This document shows, one piece after another, positions 34,833-47,828 of a stretch of 64,000 nucleotides of DNA. Both the position numbers and the translations under genes were made by a program. The stretch lies in contig NC_064819.1 in assembly GCF_024166365.1 (NCBI RefSeq), forward strand, positions 756,501 to 820,500. Direction: 5' to 3'. Within the stretch, counting starts at the first letter, position 1, and the number at the start of each line of letters is the position of its first letter. Under the pieces are notes generated by a model that was given only the letters and a program-made list of their open reading frames with translations, did no database searches and had not been told where the DNA came from. The stretch is from Elephas maximus indicus (Eukaryota; Chordata; Mammalia; Proboscidea; Elephantidae).

Positions 34833-37800
34833 AAGGATAAAGGAAAAGTCACCTAAAAAAGGAAGTCAATGAGACTAAGTTCTGACTACTCAGCAGAAAC
34901 CATGCACACAAGAAAGCAATGGGATGACATATATAAAGCCTTGAAGGAAAAAAATTGCCAGCCAAGAATTATATATCCAGCAAAAGTGTCTCTCAACTAT
35001 GGAGGTGAAATCAGAGCATTTCCAGATAAACAAAAGTTAAGGGAATTTGTAAAAACCAAACCAAAATTATAAGATATATTAAAGGGAGTCCTCTGGCTAG
35101 GGAACCAACAATATCATATAACAACCCAAGACTAGAATGCAGGATTCAACAACCAGATATCAACCCAGATAGGGAAGTTACAAAAGTAAGTCAAAGCTAA
35201 AACACTGAAAATAAGAAAACAGATACCAATACAAAAATGATAACAACATTAAAACAAAAAAGAGGGACTAAATAGTGTAATCATAGAACTTTCATATGAA
35301 GAAGAAGTTAAGGTGATGTCAAGAAGTAAAAGATTGGTTTAAACTTAGAAAAATAGAGGTAAATTTTAACGTAACCACAAAGGAAACTAACTAATCTACC
35401 CATCAAAATTAAAAAGAAGAAAAACATAAAGACTCAGCAAATGCAAAATCAACAATAATGAAAAAGATGAAGAGAAAAAGCATAAAGAAGAAATGACTCA
35501 GCACAGAAAAAAAACTGTCAACAACACACAAACAAAAAATACATCAAAATGGCAGCATTAAACTCATAAAAAAAAACTCATAGCTATCAATAATTACACT
35601 GAATATAAATGAACTAAAAAAAAAAGAGACCAATAAAAAGACAAAGAGTGGCAGAATGGATAAAAAACATGATCCGTCTATATGCTGCCAACAAGAGACA
35701 CACCTTAGACTCAAAGACACAAACTAAAACTCAAAGAATGGAAAAATATATATCAAGCAAACAACAACGAAAAAAGAGCAGGAGTGGCAATATTAATCTC
35801 TGAAAAAAGATAAGGAAGGACACTATAATGATAAAAGGGTCAATACAGCAGGCAGACATAACCATAACAAATATTCACACACCCAATGACAGGGCTCAAA
35901 AATACATAACAGAAACTCTAACAGCATTGAAAAGAGAAATAGGCAGCTCCACAATAACAGTAGAAGACTTCAACACTCCACTTTCGGTGAAGGACAGAAC
36001 ATCCAGAGAGGAGCTCAAAAAGACATGGAAGATCTAAATGCCATAATCAACCAACTTGATCTCATAGACATATACAGAACACTCCACCCAACAGGAGCCA
36101 AGTATGCTTTCTTTTCTAGTGCACATGGAACATTCTGCAGAATAGACTACATATTAGGACCCAAAGCAAGCCTTAACAGAATCCAAAACACTGAAATATT
36201 ACAAAGCATCTTTTCTGACCATAAAGCCATAAAAGTGGGAATCAATAACAGAAAAATCACAGGAAAAACAATCAAATACATGTAAACTGAACAACACCTT
36301 GCTTAAAAACTACTGGGTTATAGAAGAAATCAAAGATGGAATAAAGAAATTCATAGAATCGAATAAGAATAAAAACCCATCTTACCATAACTTTGGGGAC
36401 ACAGCAAAAGCAGTGCTCAGAGGTCAATTTATAGCAACAACTGCACATATCCAAAAAGAAGAAGGGGCCAAAATCAAAACATTAATGCTACAACTTGAAC
36501 GAATGGAAAGAGAGCAGCAAAAGTAGCCCTCAGGCACCAGAAGAAGGTAAATAATCAAAGTTAGAGCAGAAATAAATAAAATAGAGAGTAGAAAAACAAT
36601 TGAAAGAGTTAATAAGACTGAAAGCTAGTTCTTTGAAAAGATCAACAAAATTGATAAACCATTGGCCAACCTGACAAAAGAAAAACAGGAGAGAAAGAAA
36701 ATAACCCAAATAAGAAATGAGATGGAGATATCACAACAGACCCAAATGAAATTAAAAGGATCATAACAAAATACTATGAAAAATTTTACTTCAACAAATT
36801 TGAAAACCTAGAGGAAATGGAGAAATTTCTAGAAACACACTACCTACTTAGAGTAACGCAAACCGAGGTAGAAAAACTAAATAAACCTATGACAAAAGAA
36901 GAGATTGAAGACGTAGTTAAAAAAAAAAAAAACTCCCTCCCCCCCACCAAAAAAAAATAGTTCTGGCCCTGATGGCTTCACTGGAGAATTCTACCAAACA
37001 TTCAGAGAAGAGTTAACACTACTACTACTAAGGTATTTCAGAGCATAGAAAAAGATGGAATACTCCTGAACTCATTCTATGAAGCCAGCATAACCCTGAT
37101 GACAAAGCCAGGTAAAGACTCCACAAAAAAAAAGAGAGAAAATTATAGACCATTATCTCTCATGAACATAGATGCAAAAATCTTCAACAAAATTCTAGCC
37201 AATAGAATTCAACAACATATCAAAAAATAATTCATCATGACCAAGTGGGATTCATAACAGTTACGCAGGGAAGGTTCAACATTAGAAAAACAGTTAATGT
37301 AATCCATCACATAAATGAAACAAAAAAGCACACGATCTTATGAACTGATGCAAAAAAAGCATTTGACAAAGGCCAACACCCATTCATGATAAAAACTCTC
37401 AGCAAAACAGGAATAGATGGGAAATTCCTCAACATAATAAAGGGCGTTTATACAAAGCCAACAGCCAGCATCACCCTAAATGGAGAAAGACTGCAAGCAT
37501 TCCCCTTGAGAATGGGTACCAGACAAGGATGTCCTTTATCACTGCTCTTATTCAACATTGTGCTGGAGGTTCTAGCCAGAACAATAAGACAAGAAAAAGA
37601 AACAAAGGGCATCCAAATTGGTAAGAAAGAAGTAAAAATATCCCTAGTCACAGATGATATGATCTTATACACAGAAAACCCCAAAGGATCCGCAAGAAAA
37701 CTACTGGAACTAATAGAAGAGTTCAGCAAAGTGTCAGGATAGAAAATGAACATTGAAACCTCAGTTGGATTCCTCTACACCAACAAAGAGAATTTCAAAA

Positions 37801-38304
37801 AAGAAATTACCAAATCAATACAATTTATAATAGCCCCCAAGAAGATAAAATACTTAGGAATAAACCTGATCAGAGATGTAAAAGACCTATACAAAAAAAA
37901 AAAACAAAACTGCAAGACACTACTGCAAGAAACCAAAAGAGACTTACAAAAGTGAAAAAATATACCATGCTCATGGATAAGAAGACTCAACATTGTGAAA
38001 ATGTCAATTCTACCCAAAGCTATCTACAGATACAATGCAATCTTCATACAAATTCCAATGACATTTTTTTAACAAGATGGAAGAACATATCACCAGCTTC
38101 ATATGGGACAGGAAAAGGTCCTGGATACATAAAGCACTACTGAAGAAGAAGAGCAAAGTTGGAGGCCTCACAGTACCTGATTTTAGAGCCTACTATACTG
38201 CCATGGTAGTCAAAACAGCCTGGTACTGGTACAACAAGAGATACATAGACCAATGCCACAGAATTCATAACCCAGATGTAAATTCATCCATCTGTGAGCA
38301 GTTG

Positions 38305-38450
38305 GGAAAGAGTAGTGGTTAAAAGCTATGGCTGCTCACCAAAAGGTCAGTAGTTCAAATCCATCAAGTGCTCCTTGGAAACCTTATGGGCAGTTCTACT
38401 CTGTCCTATAGGGTTGCTATGAGTTGGAATCAACTTGAAGACAATGGGTA
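38305..38450 (+). mobile_element. AfroSINE, short type, inside L1
   Basis: It reads gaaagagtagtggttaaaag through agttcaaatccatcaagtgc, then tcctatagggttgctatgag. It is flanked by 10-bp duplications tgagcagttg (38295-38304) and tgagcaattg (38451-38460). It inserted in the L1 ORF2 3' region. Confidence 0.93.
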
Positions 38451-40527
38451 TGAGCAATTGATATTTGACAAAGGCCCAAAGTCCATTAATGGGGAAAAGA
38501 CCGTCTCTTTAACAAATGGTGCTGGCATAACTGGATATCCTTCTGCAAAAAAATGAAACAAGGGCCACATCTCTCACCATGTACAAAAACTAACTTGAAA
38601 TGGATCAAAGACTTAACATAAAATGTAAAACGATAAAGATCATGGAAGAAACAATATAGGGACAACACTGGGAGCCCTAATATACAGCATAAACAGAATA
38701 CAAACCATAACAATGCACAAATACCAGAAGAGAAACTAGATAACTGGGAGATCCTAAAAATAAAAACACTTAGGCTCATCAAAAGCCTGCAGTAAAAGAG
38801 TAAAAAGAGAGCCTACAGACTGGGAAAAAAATTTTGGCTATGACATATCCAGTAGGGGTCTAATCTCTAAAATCTGCAAGATACTGCAACACCTCAACAA
38901 CAAAAAGACAAATAACCCAATTAAAAAACGGGCAAAGGATATGAACAGAGACTTCACCAAAGAAGCCATTCAGGTGGCTAACAGATACATGAGAAAATGC
39001 TCATGATCATTAGCCATTAAAGAAATGCAAATCAAAACTATAATGCAATACCATCTCACCCCACCAAGGCTGGCACTAACCCAAAAAACACAAAATAATA
39101 AGTGTTGGAGAGATTGTGGAGACACTGGAACACTTATGCACTGCTGGTGGGAATGTAAAATGGTACAACCACTCTGAAATTCGATTTGGCACTTCCTTAA
39201 AAAGCTAGAAATAGAAGTTCCATATCATCCAGCAATCCCACTCCTTGGAATATATCCTAGAGAAATAAAAGCAGTCACATGAACAGATATAGGCACACTA
39301 ATGTTGATTGCATCACTGTTCACAACAGCCAAAAGACAGAAACAACCCAGGTGCCCATCAACAGATGGATAAACAAATTGTGCTGTTTTTTACACACAAT
39401 GGAATACTACATGATGATAAAGAACGATGACGAATCTGTAAACCTTCTCACAACATGGATGAAGCTAGAGGGTATTATGCTGAATGAAATTAGTCACAAA
39501 AGGACAAATATTGTATGAGACCACTATTAAAAGCACTCTAAAAAAGGTTTAAACACAGAAGAAAACATTCTTTGATGGTTACAAGGGTGGAGAGGAGGAA
39601 GAGTGGGATTCACTAACTAGACAGTAGACAAGAATCACCTTAGGTGAAGGGAAGGACAATACTCAATAAAGGGAAAGTCAACACAATTGGACTAAACAAA
39701 AGCTAAGAAGTTTCCTGAACACAACCAAATACTTTGGGGGACAGAGTAGGTAGGGCTGGAGTCTAGGGACCATGGTTTCAGGGAACATCTAGGTCAACCG
39801 GCATTACAAAGTTTATTAAGAAAATGTTTTGCATCCCACTTTGGTGAGCAGTATCTGGGGTCTTAAAAGCGTGTGAGGTGCCATCTAAGATGCATCAATT
39901 GGTCCCAGCCCATTTGGAGCAAAGGAGAATGAAGAACACCAAAGACACAAGGAAGATACTAACCCAAGAGACAAAAGGGCCACATCAGCCTGAGATCAGA
40001 AAACTAGATGGTGCCCCGCTATGTTAAGGACTGCCCAGGCAGGGAACACAACAAAGAGTCCCTGACATAGTGGCCGAAAAGTGTAGAGCAGAACAAATTC
40101 ACATAAAAAGACCAGACTTAATGGTCTGACTGAGACTGGAGGAACCCCTGAAGCCACGGCCCCTGGACACTCTATTAACCCACAACTAAAATCATTCCTG
40201 AAGCCCACTCTTTGGACAAAGATTAGACTAGACTATAAAACATAAAATAATACCCGTAAAGAGTGTGCTTCTTAGTTCAAGCAGATAAACGAGAACAAAT
40301 GGGGGGCTCGTGTCAGGAGGCAGGATGAGAAGGCAGGAAGGGACAGGAACTGATTGAATGGACACAAGAAACCCAGAATGGAAACCGGGAGTGTGCTGTC
40401 ACATTATAGGGATTGCAACTAATGTCGCATAACAATATGTGTATAAATTTTTGTATGAGAAATTAACTTGAGTTGTAAACTTTCACCTAAAGCACAATTA
40501 AAAAAAAAAAAAGAAAAGAAACAAAAA

Positions 40528-40560
40528 ATTGACTTGATGGCAGAGAGTTATATAGTACGG
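40528..40560 (+). mobile_element. AfroSINE 3' part (other side of the L1)
   Basis: aattgacttgatggcagaga continues the SINE that starts at 32362. The shared aattgac at both junctions is part of the L1 target duplication. Confidence 0.75.
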
Positions 40561-40876
40561 GTATAAGTGAGAAGAAATGGATTTATATAATGACACTGGA
40601 AAAAAGTAAAATGACACCAGTAAAAGCCAGCAGTGGAAAGGCAGACGAATTCCAGCAAAAAATAGTGTGTCAGGGTCCTTTAGTTTAAAACAAACAGCCC
40701 TGAACACAGTAATCCCGTGGGTTGCATCCCATCTCACAGCATTTTATGGTTGATATCCACAATGGTGATACTGAATAATCAAGAACATGTTATAGCACGA
40801 TTGATGTGATACATTCAAGCAAGATTTTCATTAAAGTAGTACAAGATTTAAAGTTTTCTTTATTAAAAGGTTATGC

Positions 40877-41594
40877 CTTAATATAGTTCATAAAGAAAAT
40901 ATTTTACGTCCTACTTTCGTGAGTAGTGTCTGAGATCTTAAAAGCTTGTGAGTGGCCATCTAAGACACATCTATTGGTCCCATTCTGTCTGGAGCAAAGG
41001 AGAAAAAAGAAAATCAAAGACACAAGGAAAATATTAGCCCAAAGGACTAAAGGACCACATGAAACACAGCCTCCACCAGCCTGAGCCCAGAAGAACTAGA
41101 TGGTGCCTGGCTGCCACCACCTACTGCTCTGACAGGGATCACAATAGAGCATTCCGGATAGAGCAGGAGAAATATGTAGAACAAAATTCAAATTCACAAA
41201 AAAAGTCCAGACTTATTGGTCTAACAGAGACTGGAGGAACACCTGAGACTATAACTCCCAGACACTCTGCTAACAGAACTGAAGCCATTCCTGAAGCCCA
41301 CTTTTTAGACAAAGATTAGACAGGCCCATAAAACAAACAATAACGCACGGAAGGAACATGCTGTAATCAAATATACAAGACCAAATGGGCAACTTCTGCC
41401 CCAAATTAAGATGAGTAGGCAGGGAGGGACATGAATGAATGGACACGGGTGAACCTGGGGTGAAAGTGGGGAGAGTGCTGTCACATTGTGGGGATTGCAA
41501 CCAATGCCACAAAACAATACATGTATAAATTTTTGAACGAGAAACTAAATTGAGCTGTAAACTTTCACCTAAAGGACAGTAAAGTTAAAAAAAA
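40877..41594 (+). mobile_element. L1 3' end, 5'-truncated
   Basis: L1 3'UTR text, homologous to 39810-40512. It ends in an A-run and is flanked by perfect 12-bp duplications aaaaggttatgc (40865-40876, 41595-41606). Confidence 0.92.
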
Positions 41595-41880
41595 AAAAGG
41601 TTATGCTTCATTCACTAAATTCAATTGTATACTTGTACTCTGTGATGATGCTGAATAAAAGGACATTTTGGTATCTCTATAAATCAAGCAAAAGAAAACA
41701 TTTTGTCAGAATTATCTTGGCAAGTATACCAACGCTCCTCTTGATTTCAGTAAATATATTTGTTTGTAGGGCTAACAAAATATATTTGTTGTAAAAGAAA
41801 AAAAGTTTTTTTTTTTTTTTTGTAGTCTTTATCAATACATGCATGTTCGAAGTATATTTCAGAAACTATGAATGCTTCAC

Positions 41881-41938
41881 CATATAGGGTTGCTATGAGT
41901 CGGAACCGACTACATAGCAATAGAATTTTTTTTTTCCA
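41881..41938 (+). mobile_element. AfroSINE tail fragment
   Basis: catatagggttgctatgagt, then ggaaccgactacatagcaat and a T-run. It is a 5'-truncated SINE. Confidence 0.85.
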
Positions 41939-42170
41939 CTCCATAAACATATATTTCTACATTAGAGATCTCTTATAGGATTCTTCCAAAAAAAGAAGTT
42001 TTATCTTACTCTGCCTTAACACTGATTCATATAACAATTCATCTCTGAACTTAAAATACTGGAATAAGGTATTTCTAAATATTTTGGAATTGTGACCTAC
42101 TCTGATGGTTTAATACCATAACATCTGTCTTTCTTAAAAATGATGATTTAAATTTAAACATGTTAAAATA

Positions 42171-45100
42171 TCCCCACGTGTCTGTCAGTTTGTCGTACTG
42201 TGGGGGCTTGCATGTTGCTGTGATGCTGGAAACTATGCCACCGGTATTCACATACTAGCAGGTCACCCATGGAGGACAGGTTTCAGCTGAGCTTGCAGAC
42301 TTAGACAGACTAAGAAGAAGGACCCGGCAGTCTACTACGGAAAAGCATTAGCCAGTGAAAACCTTATGAATAGCAGTGGAACATTCTCTGATATAGTGTT
42401 GGAAGATGAGCCCCCCCAGGTTGGAAGGCACTCAAAAGATGACTGGGGAAGAGCTGCTCCTCAAAGTGGAGTCGACCTTAATGACATGGGTGGAGTAAAG
42501 CTTTTGGGACCTTCATTTGCTGATGTGGCATGCCTCAAAATGAGAAGAAACAGCTGCAAGCATTCATTAATAATCGGAACCTAGAATGTATGAAGTTTGA
42601 ATCTAGGAAAATTGGAAATCATCAAAAATGAAATGGAACACATAAACATCGATATCCTAGGCATCAGTGAGCTGAAATGGACTGGTATTGGCCATTTTAG
42701 TCAGACAATCATATAGTCTACTATGCTGGGAATGACAACTCGAAAAGGAATGGTGTTGCATTCATCGTCAAAAAGAACGTTTCAAAATGTATCCTGAAGT
42801 ACAATGCTGTCAGTGATAGGATAATATCCATACACCTACAAGCAAGACCAGTTAATATGACTGTTATTCAAATTTTTGCACCAACCACTAGGGCCAAAGA
42901 TGAAGAAATAGAAGATTTTTATGAGCTGCCACAGTCTGAAATTGATCGAACATGCAATCAAGATGCATTGATAATTACTGGTGGTTGGAATGCGAAAGTT
43001 GGAAACAACGAAGAAGGATCAGTAGTTTGAAAATATGGCCTTGGTGATAGAAACAACGCCGGAGATCAAATGATAGAATTTTGCAAGACCAATGACTTCT
43101 TCATTGGAAATACCTTCCTTCACCAACATAAATGGCGACTATACACATGGACCTCGCCAGATGGAACACAGAGAAATCAAATTGAAATTTGAAATCAAAC
43201 CAAATCAAATCTGTGGAAAGAAGCAATGGAAAAGCTCAATATTATCTGTCAGAACAAGGCCAGGGGCTAACTGTGGAACAGACCATCAATTGCTCCTATG
43301 CAAGTTGAAGCTGAAACTGAAGAAAATCAGAGTGAGTCCACGAGAGCCAAAATATGACCTTGAATATATCCCACCTGAACTTAGAGACCATCTGAAGATG
43401 AGATTTGATGCATTGAACACTGGTGACCGAAGACCAGATGCATTGTGGAAGGACATCATCCATGAAGAAAGCAAGAGGTCATTGAAAAGACAGGAAGAAA
43501 GAAAAGACCAAGATGGATGTCAGAGGAGACTCTGAAACTTGCTCTCCAACGTCGAGCAGCTAAAGCAAAAGGAAGAATTGATGAAGTAAAAGAACTGAAC
43601 AGGAGATTTCAAAGGGCATCTTAAGAAGAGAAAGTAAAGTATTATAATGACACGTGCAAAGAGCTGGAGATGGAAAACCAAGAGGGAAGAATACGCTCGG
43701 TGTTTCTCAAGCCGAAAGAACTGAAGAAAAAATTCAAGCCTCCAGTTGCAATAGCGAAGGATTCTATGGGGAAAATATTAAATGAAGCAGGAAGCATCAA
43801 AAGAAGATGGAAGGAATACACAGAGTCATTATACCAAAAAGAATTAGTCAATGTTCAACCATTTCAAGTGGTGGCATAGGATCAGGAACCGATGGTACTG
43901 AAGGAACAAGTCCAAGCTGCTCTGAAGGCACTGGTGAAAAACAAGGCTCTAGGAATTGATGGAATGTCAATTGAGATGTTTCAACAAACAGATGCAGTGC
44001 TGGAGGTGCTCACTCAGGTATGCCAAGAAATATGGAAGACAGCTTCCTGGCCAACTGACTGGAAGAGATCCATATTTATGCCTATTCCCAAGAAAGGTGA
44101 TCTCACCAAATGTGGAAATTATAGAACAATATCATTAATATCACACACAAGCAAAATTTTGCTGAAGATCATTCAAAAACTGCTGCAGCAGTATATTGAC
44201 AGGGAACTGCCAGAAATTCAGGCCAGTTTCAGAAGAGGGACATGGAAGCAGGGATATCATTGCTGATGTCAAATGGATCCTGGCTGAAAGCAGAGAATAC
44301 CAGAAGGATGTTTACCTGTGTTTTATTGACTACGCAAAGGCATTCGACTGTGTGGATCATAACAAACTATGAATAACATTGCGAAGAATGGGAATTCCAG
44401 AGCACTTAATTGTGCTCAGGAGGAAACTTTACATAGATCAAGAGGCAGTTGTTCAGACAGAACGAGGGGATACTGATTGGTTTAAAGTCAGGAAAGATGT
44501 GCATCAGGGTTGTATTCTTTCACCATACCTATTCAATCTGTATGCTGAGCAAATAATCCGAGAAGCTGGACTGTATGAAGAAGAACAGGGCATCAGGATT
44601 GGAGGAAGACTCATTAACAACCTGCATTATGCAGATGACACAACCTTGCTTGCTGAAAGTGAAGAGGACTTGAAGTACTTACTAGCGAACATCAAAGTCC
44701 ACAGCCTTCAGTATGGATTACACCTCAACATAAAGAAAACAAAAATCCTCACAACTGCACCAATGAGCAACATCATGAAAAACAGAGAAAAGATTGAAGT
44801 TGTCAAGGATTTCATTTTTCTTGGATCCACAATCAACAGCCATGAAAGCAGCAGTCAAGAAATCAAAGGACACATTACATTGGGTAAATCTGCTACAAAG
44901 GACCTCTTCAAAGTGTTGAAGAGCAAAGATGTCACCTTAAAGAGTAAGGTGTGCCTGACCCAAGCCATGGTATTTTCAATCGCATCATATGCATGTGAAA
45001 GCTGGACAATGAATAAAGAAGACCTTTTTTTTTTTTTTTTTAAGAAGAATTGACGCCTTTGAATTGTGGTGTTGGTGAGGAATATTGAATATACCGTGGA

Positions 45101-45430
45101 CTGCCAAAAGAACAAACAAATCTGTCTTAGAAGTACAGCCAGAATGCTCCTTAGAGGCAAGGATGGCAAGACTGCATCTTACATACTTTGGACATGTTGT
45201 CAGGAGGGATCAGTCCCTGGAGAAGGACAACACGCTTGTCAGAGTACAGGGTCAGTGGAAAAGAGGAAGACCCTCAACGAGGTGGATTGACACAGTGGCT
45301 GCAACTATGAGCTCAAGCATAACAACGATTGTAAGGATGGCTCAGGACTGGGCAGTGTTTCGTTCTGTTGTGCATAGGGTTGCTATGAGTCGGAACCGAG
45401 TCAACGGCACCTAAGAACAACATCAACAAA
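42171..45430 (+). mobile_element. RTE-class LINE, copy 2, near full length
   Basis: It starts tccccacgtgtctgtcagtt and ends gcacctaagaacaacatc. The endonuclease region (42560-43400) is broken by stops. Reverse transcriptase sequence spans 43892-45053, with GNYRTISLISHTSKILLKII and an intact YADD codon set near 44625-44637 in a 224-codon open stretch (44379-45053). A T-run expansion at 45026-45042 breaks the frame, and there are further stops upstream. The flanking 8-bp duplications are ttaaaata (42163-42170, 45431-45438). Unlike copy 1, it has no LTR sequence at its 5' end. Confidence 0.92.
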
Positions 45431-45460
45431 TTAAAATAGTACTCATGCTACTAAATGATT

Positions 45461-45626
45461 GGAAACCCTAGTTGTGTAGTGGTTAAGTGCCTCAGCTGCT
45501 AACCAAAGGGTCGGGAGTTCAAATCCAGCGGGCACTCCTTGGAAATTCTGTGGGGCAGTTCTACTCTGTCCTATAGGGTCTCTATGAGTTGGAATCGACT
45601 CGAAGGTATGTTTTTTTTTCCTTTGG
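45461..45626 (+). mobile_element. AfroSINE, short type, complete
   Basis: It runs from ggaaaccctagttgtgtagt, with agttcaaatccagcgg, to tatagggtctctatgagttg and a T-run. It is flanked by perfect 12-bp duplications tactaaatgatt (45449-45460, 45627-45638). Confidence 0.95.
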
Positions 45627-45638
45627 TACTAAATGATT

Positions 45639-46364
45639 ATGTTAGTTCACAATGAAAATGGTTAAAACATTGAAGCATCTATTCCAAGTGAGAAAATATT
45701 CAGCATAACTGTTATTTAATGATAGTTCATTCATGTATTCGTTCTTTATTTGAAAAAAAAAAGTTTATTGAAAACTTTCTATAGCTGAGAGAGTGGAAGA
45801 TGGCAAAGATAATTGTGGATTCCAGCTTGGGAAACTGGGTTTCCAGTAGAGTTCTGAATTAAGAATGGGTTTAGAGAAGATAAATTTGTTTGGAACATGT
45901 TGTTTGTGATGATTGCAAAGTATTTTTGCCCGAGAGATCCAGTCAGCAGTTTTCTACTGTATTTTTACACAAATAACGCACACCTTCTGTGTTTGTTTGC
46001 TGGCTATGCCCTCCACGTCCCCCCCCACCACCACCACCGTGGACTAGTGTCATACCTTGTGGTGGAGGTTGCTTGTTGCCTAAAAAATACAGCACATTGC
46101 CTGAGGTTCTGGATAAAATTTGAGTGAGAAAGATGAATTCGAGAATCCTTAGATTATGAATGGTAGTTGAGGTCACGGAAATAGATAGACAGCATGACCT
46201 ATGAGGCTCATGACTATTCAATTCATGTCTATGTCTCCTGCCTCATTTTCCATATGGGTTTCTAGTAGAGTTCTGAATTAACCAACATCCACCACAACCT
46301 GCCCATCCTTAAACTTCAGTCAGGAGAATGACGTCCCTGACACATGTCGCATTGCTGCCTCTGT
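45639..46364. other. Intron with a C-run and CCA microsatellite
   Basis: Mostly unrecognised sequence. A short c-run and (cca)n tract lies at about 46019-46039, and the phrase tttctagtagagttctgaat near 46260 nearly repeats one at 45840. Confidence 0.5.
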
Positions 46365-46490
46365 TTTCCTGAATGCCCTGTAGTCATTCTCTTCTTTAAC
46401 TCCTATTCATTGTTCAGGATTCAACTCAAATCTTCCTTTGAAAGCCTCCCTATCTGGACTCAACTATTCTGTGTAAGGAACCCCTTCTGT
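46365..46490 (+). repeat. L2 fragment
   Basis: gttcaggattcaactcaaat and gaaagcctccctatctgg fit the L2 3' region. Confidence 0.5.
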
Positions 46491-46500
46491 TTGTTTCCTG

Positions 46501-46882
46501 TTGTTGTTTTGCTGATGAGTTGATTGCAACTCATATCGACCCCATGTGAGAGCAGAACTGCCCATGGAATTTCCTAGGCTGTAATCTTTATGGGAAACCT
46601 GGTGGTGAAATGGTTAAGAGTTCAGGCTGCTAACCAAAGGGTCAGCAGTTCAAATCCACCAGCCACCCCTCGAAAACCTTATGGAGCAGTTCAACTCTGT
46701 TATTTTTTTTTATGAGTTAGAATCAACTCAATAGCAATGGGTCTTTTTGTTTTGTTTTGTTTTGTTTTACTTTTTACGGGAGCATACCACCATGTCTTTT
46801 CCCCCAAGGAGCCCCTGGTGGGTTTGAACAGTTGATCTTTTGGTTAGCACTCGAGTACTTAACCAATGCACCACCATGGCTC
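46501..46882 (-). mobile_element. AfroSINE, long type, older, split by a second SINE
   Basis: The tail and middle (gatgagttgattgcaactca; ttcctaggctgtaatcttt) are at 46501-46592 and the head (ggagcccctggtgggtttga; ttttggttagcactcgag) at 46780-46882. Together they make one reverse-complement SINE, interrupted by a plus-strand SINE. Confidence 0.85.
46593..46769 (+). mobile_element. AfroSINE, short type, nested in an older SINE
   Basis: It reads ggaaacctggtggtgaaatg, agttcaaatccaccagcc, a decayed tail gagttagaatcaactcaata, and a gttttgttttg tail. It is flanked by ctttatggg and ctttttacggg, an imperfect target duplication. Confidence 0.85.
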
Positions 46883-47654
46883 TGTTTTGTTCCCATAGCA
46901 TCCTATATATACCTTTATTATAATACTTAGAATATGTATTTGTAATTTTGATTAATTTGTCTTCTTTATCAGCCTGGTACATCTACCCTCACCTCACTCT
47001 GTTTCCAAGAAAGTGTAGGAGACACACATATTCTTGTCCCAGGGAAAATGCACATGGTCCATTATAAATTGAGAAACTGCCATACTTGCTTATAAGCAGA
47101 ACCTTATATTTTACGGTGGTAGAGAACCATTTCCCTTAAGCCTACTCACATTTGATCAGACTGAGAAAACTCAATGTCTGAACCTGGGACCCAGAAGACC
47201 AGATCCTGGTCTTGTGTGTTCCTGCCCAATTCACCATTTAGCCTCTGTAGATGTCTCATTTCCCTGTTACTGAAATAGAGTATTGGTTGGATCATTCTGC
47301 AAGGAACTTGAAGAGAACTGGTATAAAGAACAAAGCTTTATTCAGATCCCAAGTATTCAGAAATGTGAAGGAGTTATCTGGAGGTCACAGGAGAGGAAGA
47401 ACACAGTGAAAAAAGATAGCCTGAGCTTCAAATGAGGGAGGGTTTGTTGAACGCGAAGTTATCAAAGAAAGGTTGGAAGCTCAGATAAGCCCACCCTTTG
47501 GCTCAAAGATGTGGAAGAGTGATCAGTGAAAGTATCCTTTCTGCTATGAAATGCAGTAATGTATCTGCAGTCCAGTTACAGTGTCTTAAATTGGTGTGAT
47601 TGCATTAAGCTCAGCTTGGCAAAGTACAATGACTAATAGAGCTAGAGAAATTTT
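46883..47654. other. Intron, nothing recognised
   Basis: No repeat family or exon was recognised. The sequence is fairly balanced in composition. Confidence 0.45.
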
Positions 47655-47815
47655 CATAGGTCTCTTGGCCAACCCTGTCATTTTATTGAGGAGGAAATTA
47701 AGGTTTGGAAAAGTTGAGTAACTTGGTCAACAACTTACAGCTTGTGTCACAGAAAACTAAAACCAGAGCCAAGGTCTCCTGAATCCCAGCTCATTACTCT
47801 TTCACTATGTTGCAT
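47655..47815 (-). repeat. MIR SINE, diverged
   Basis: cattttattgaggaggaaat, gttgagtaacttggtcaac and cagctcattactctttcac give a reverse-complement MIR pattern. Confidence 0.6.
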
Positions 47816-47828
47816 GCTAAATGATTTT

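Larger units (their letters stand above)
32553..40524 (+). mobile_element. L1 LINE, near full length, inactive
   Basis: It has a 5'UTR (32553-34027, starting gcggggccaggatggcag), ORF1 (from about 34028: coiled-coil-rich residues with EFKKAIQEQNEKFN), ORF2 endonuclease (about 35640-36285: LIDIYRTLHPTG; SDHKAIKVGINN), reverse transcriptase (about 37140-37960), 3'UTR, and an A-rich tail at 40501-40524. The RT active-site motif is read as VTDD rather than F/YADD (near 37645). Many stops and frameshifts are present. Two SINE pieces sit inside it. It lies antisense to SLC9C1 within its 19-kb intron. Confidence 0.92.

Noticed and set aside
46015..46040. C-run and CCA repeats considered as a functional element or array
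   Set aside because: A short microsatellite with no spacer-repeat structure or conservation evidence.
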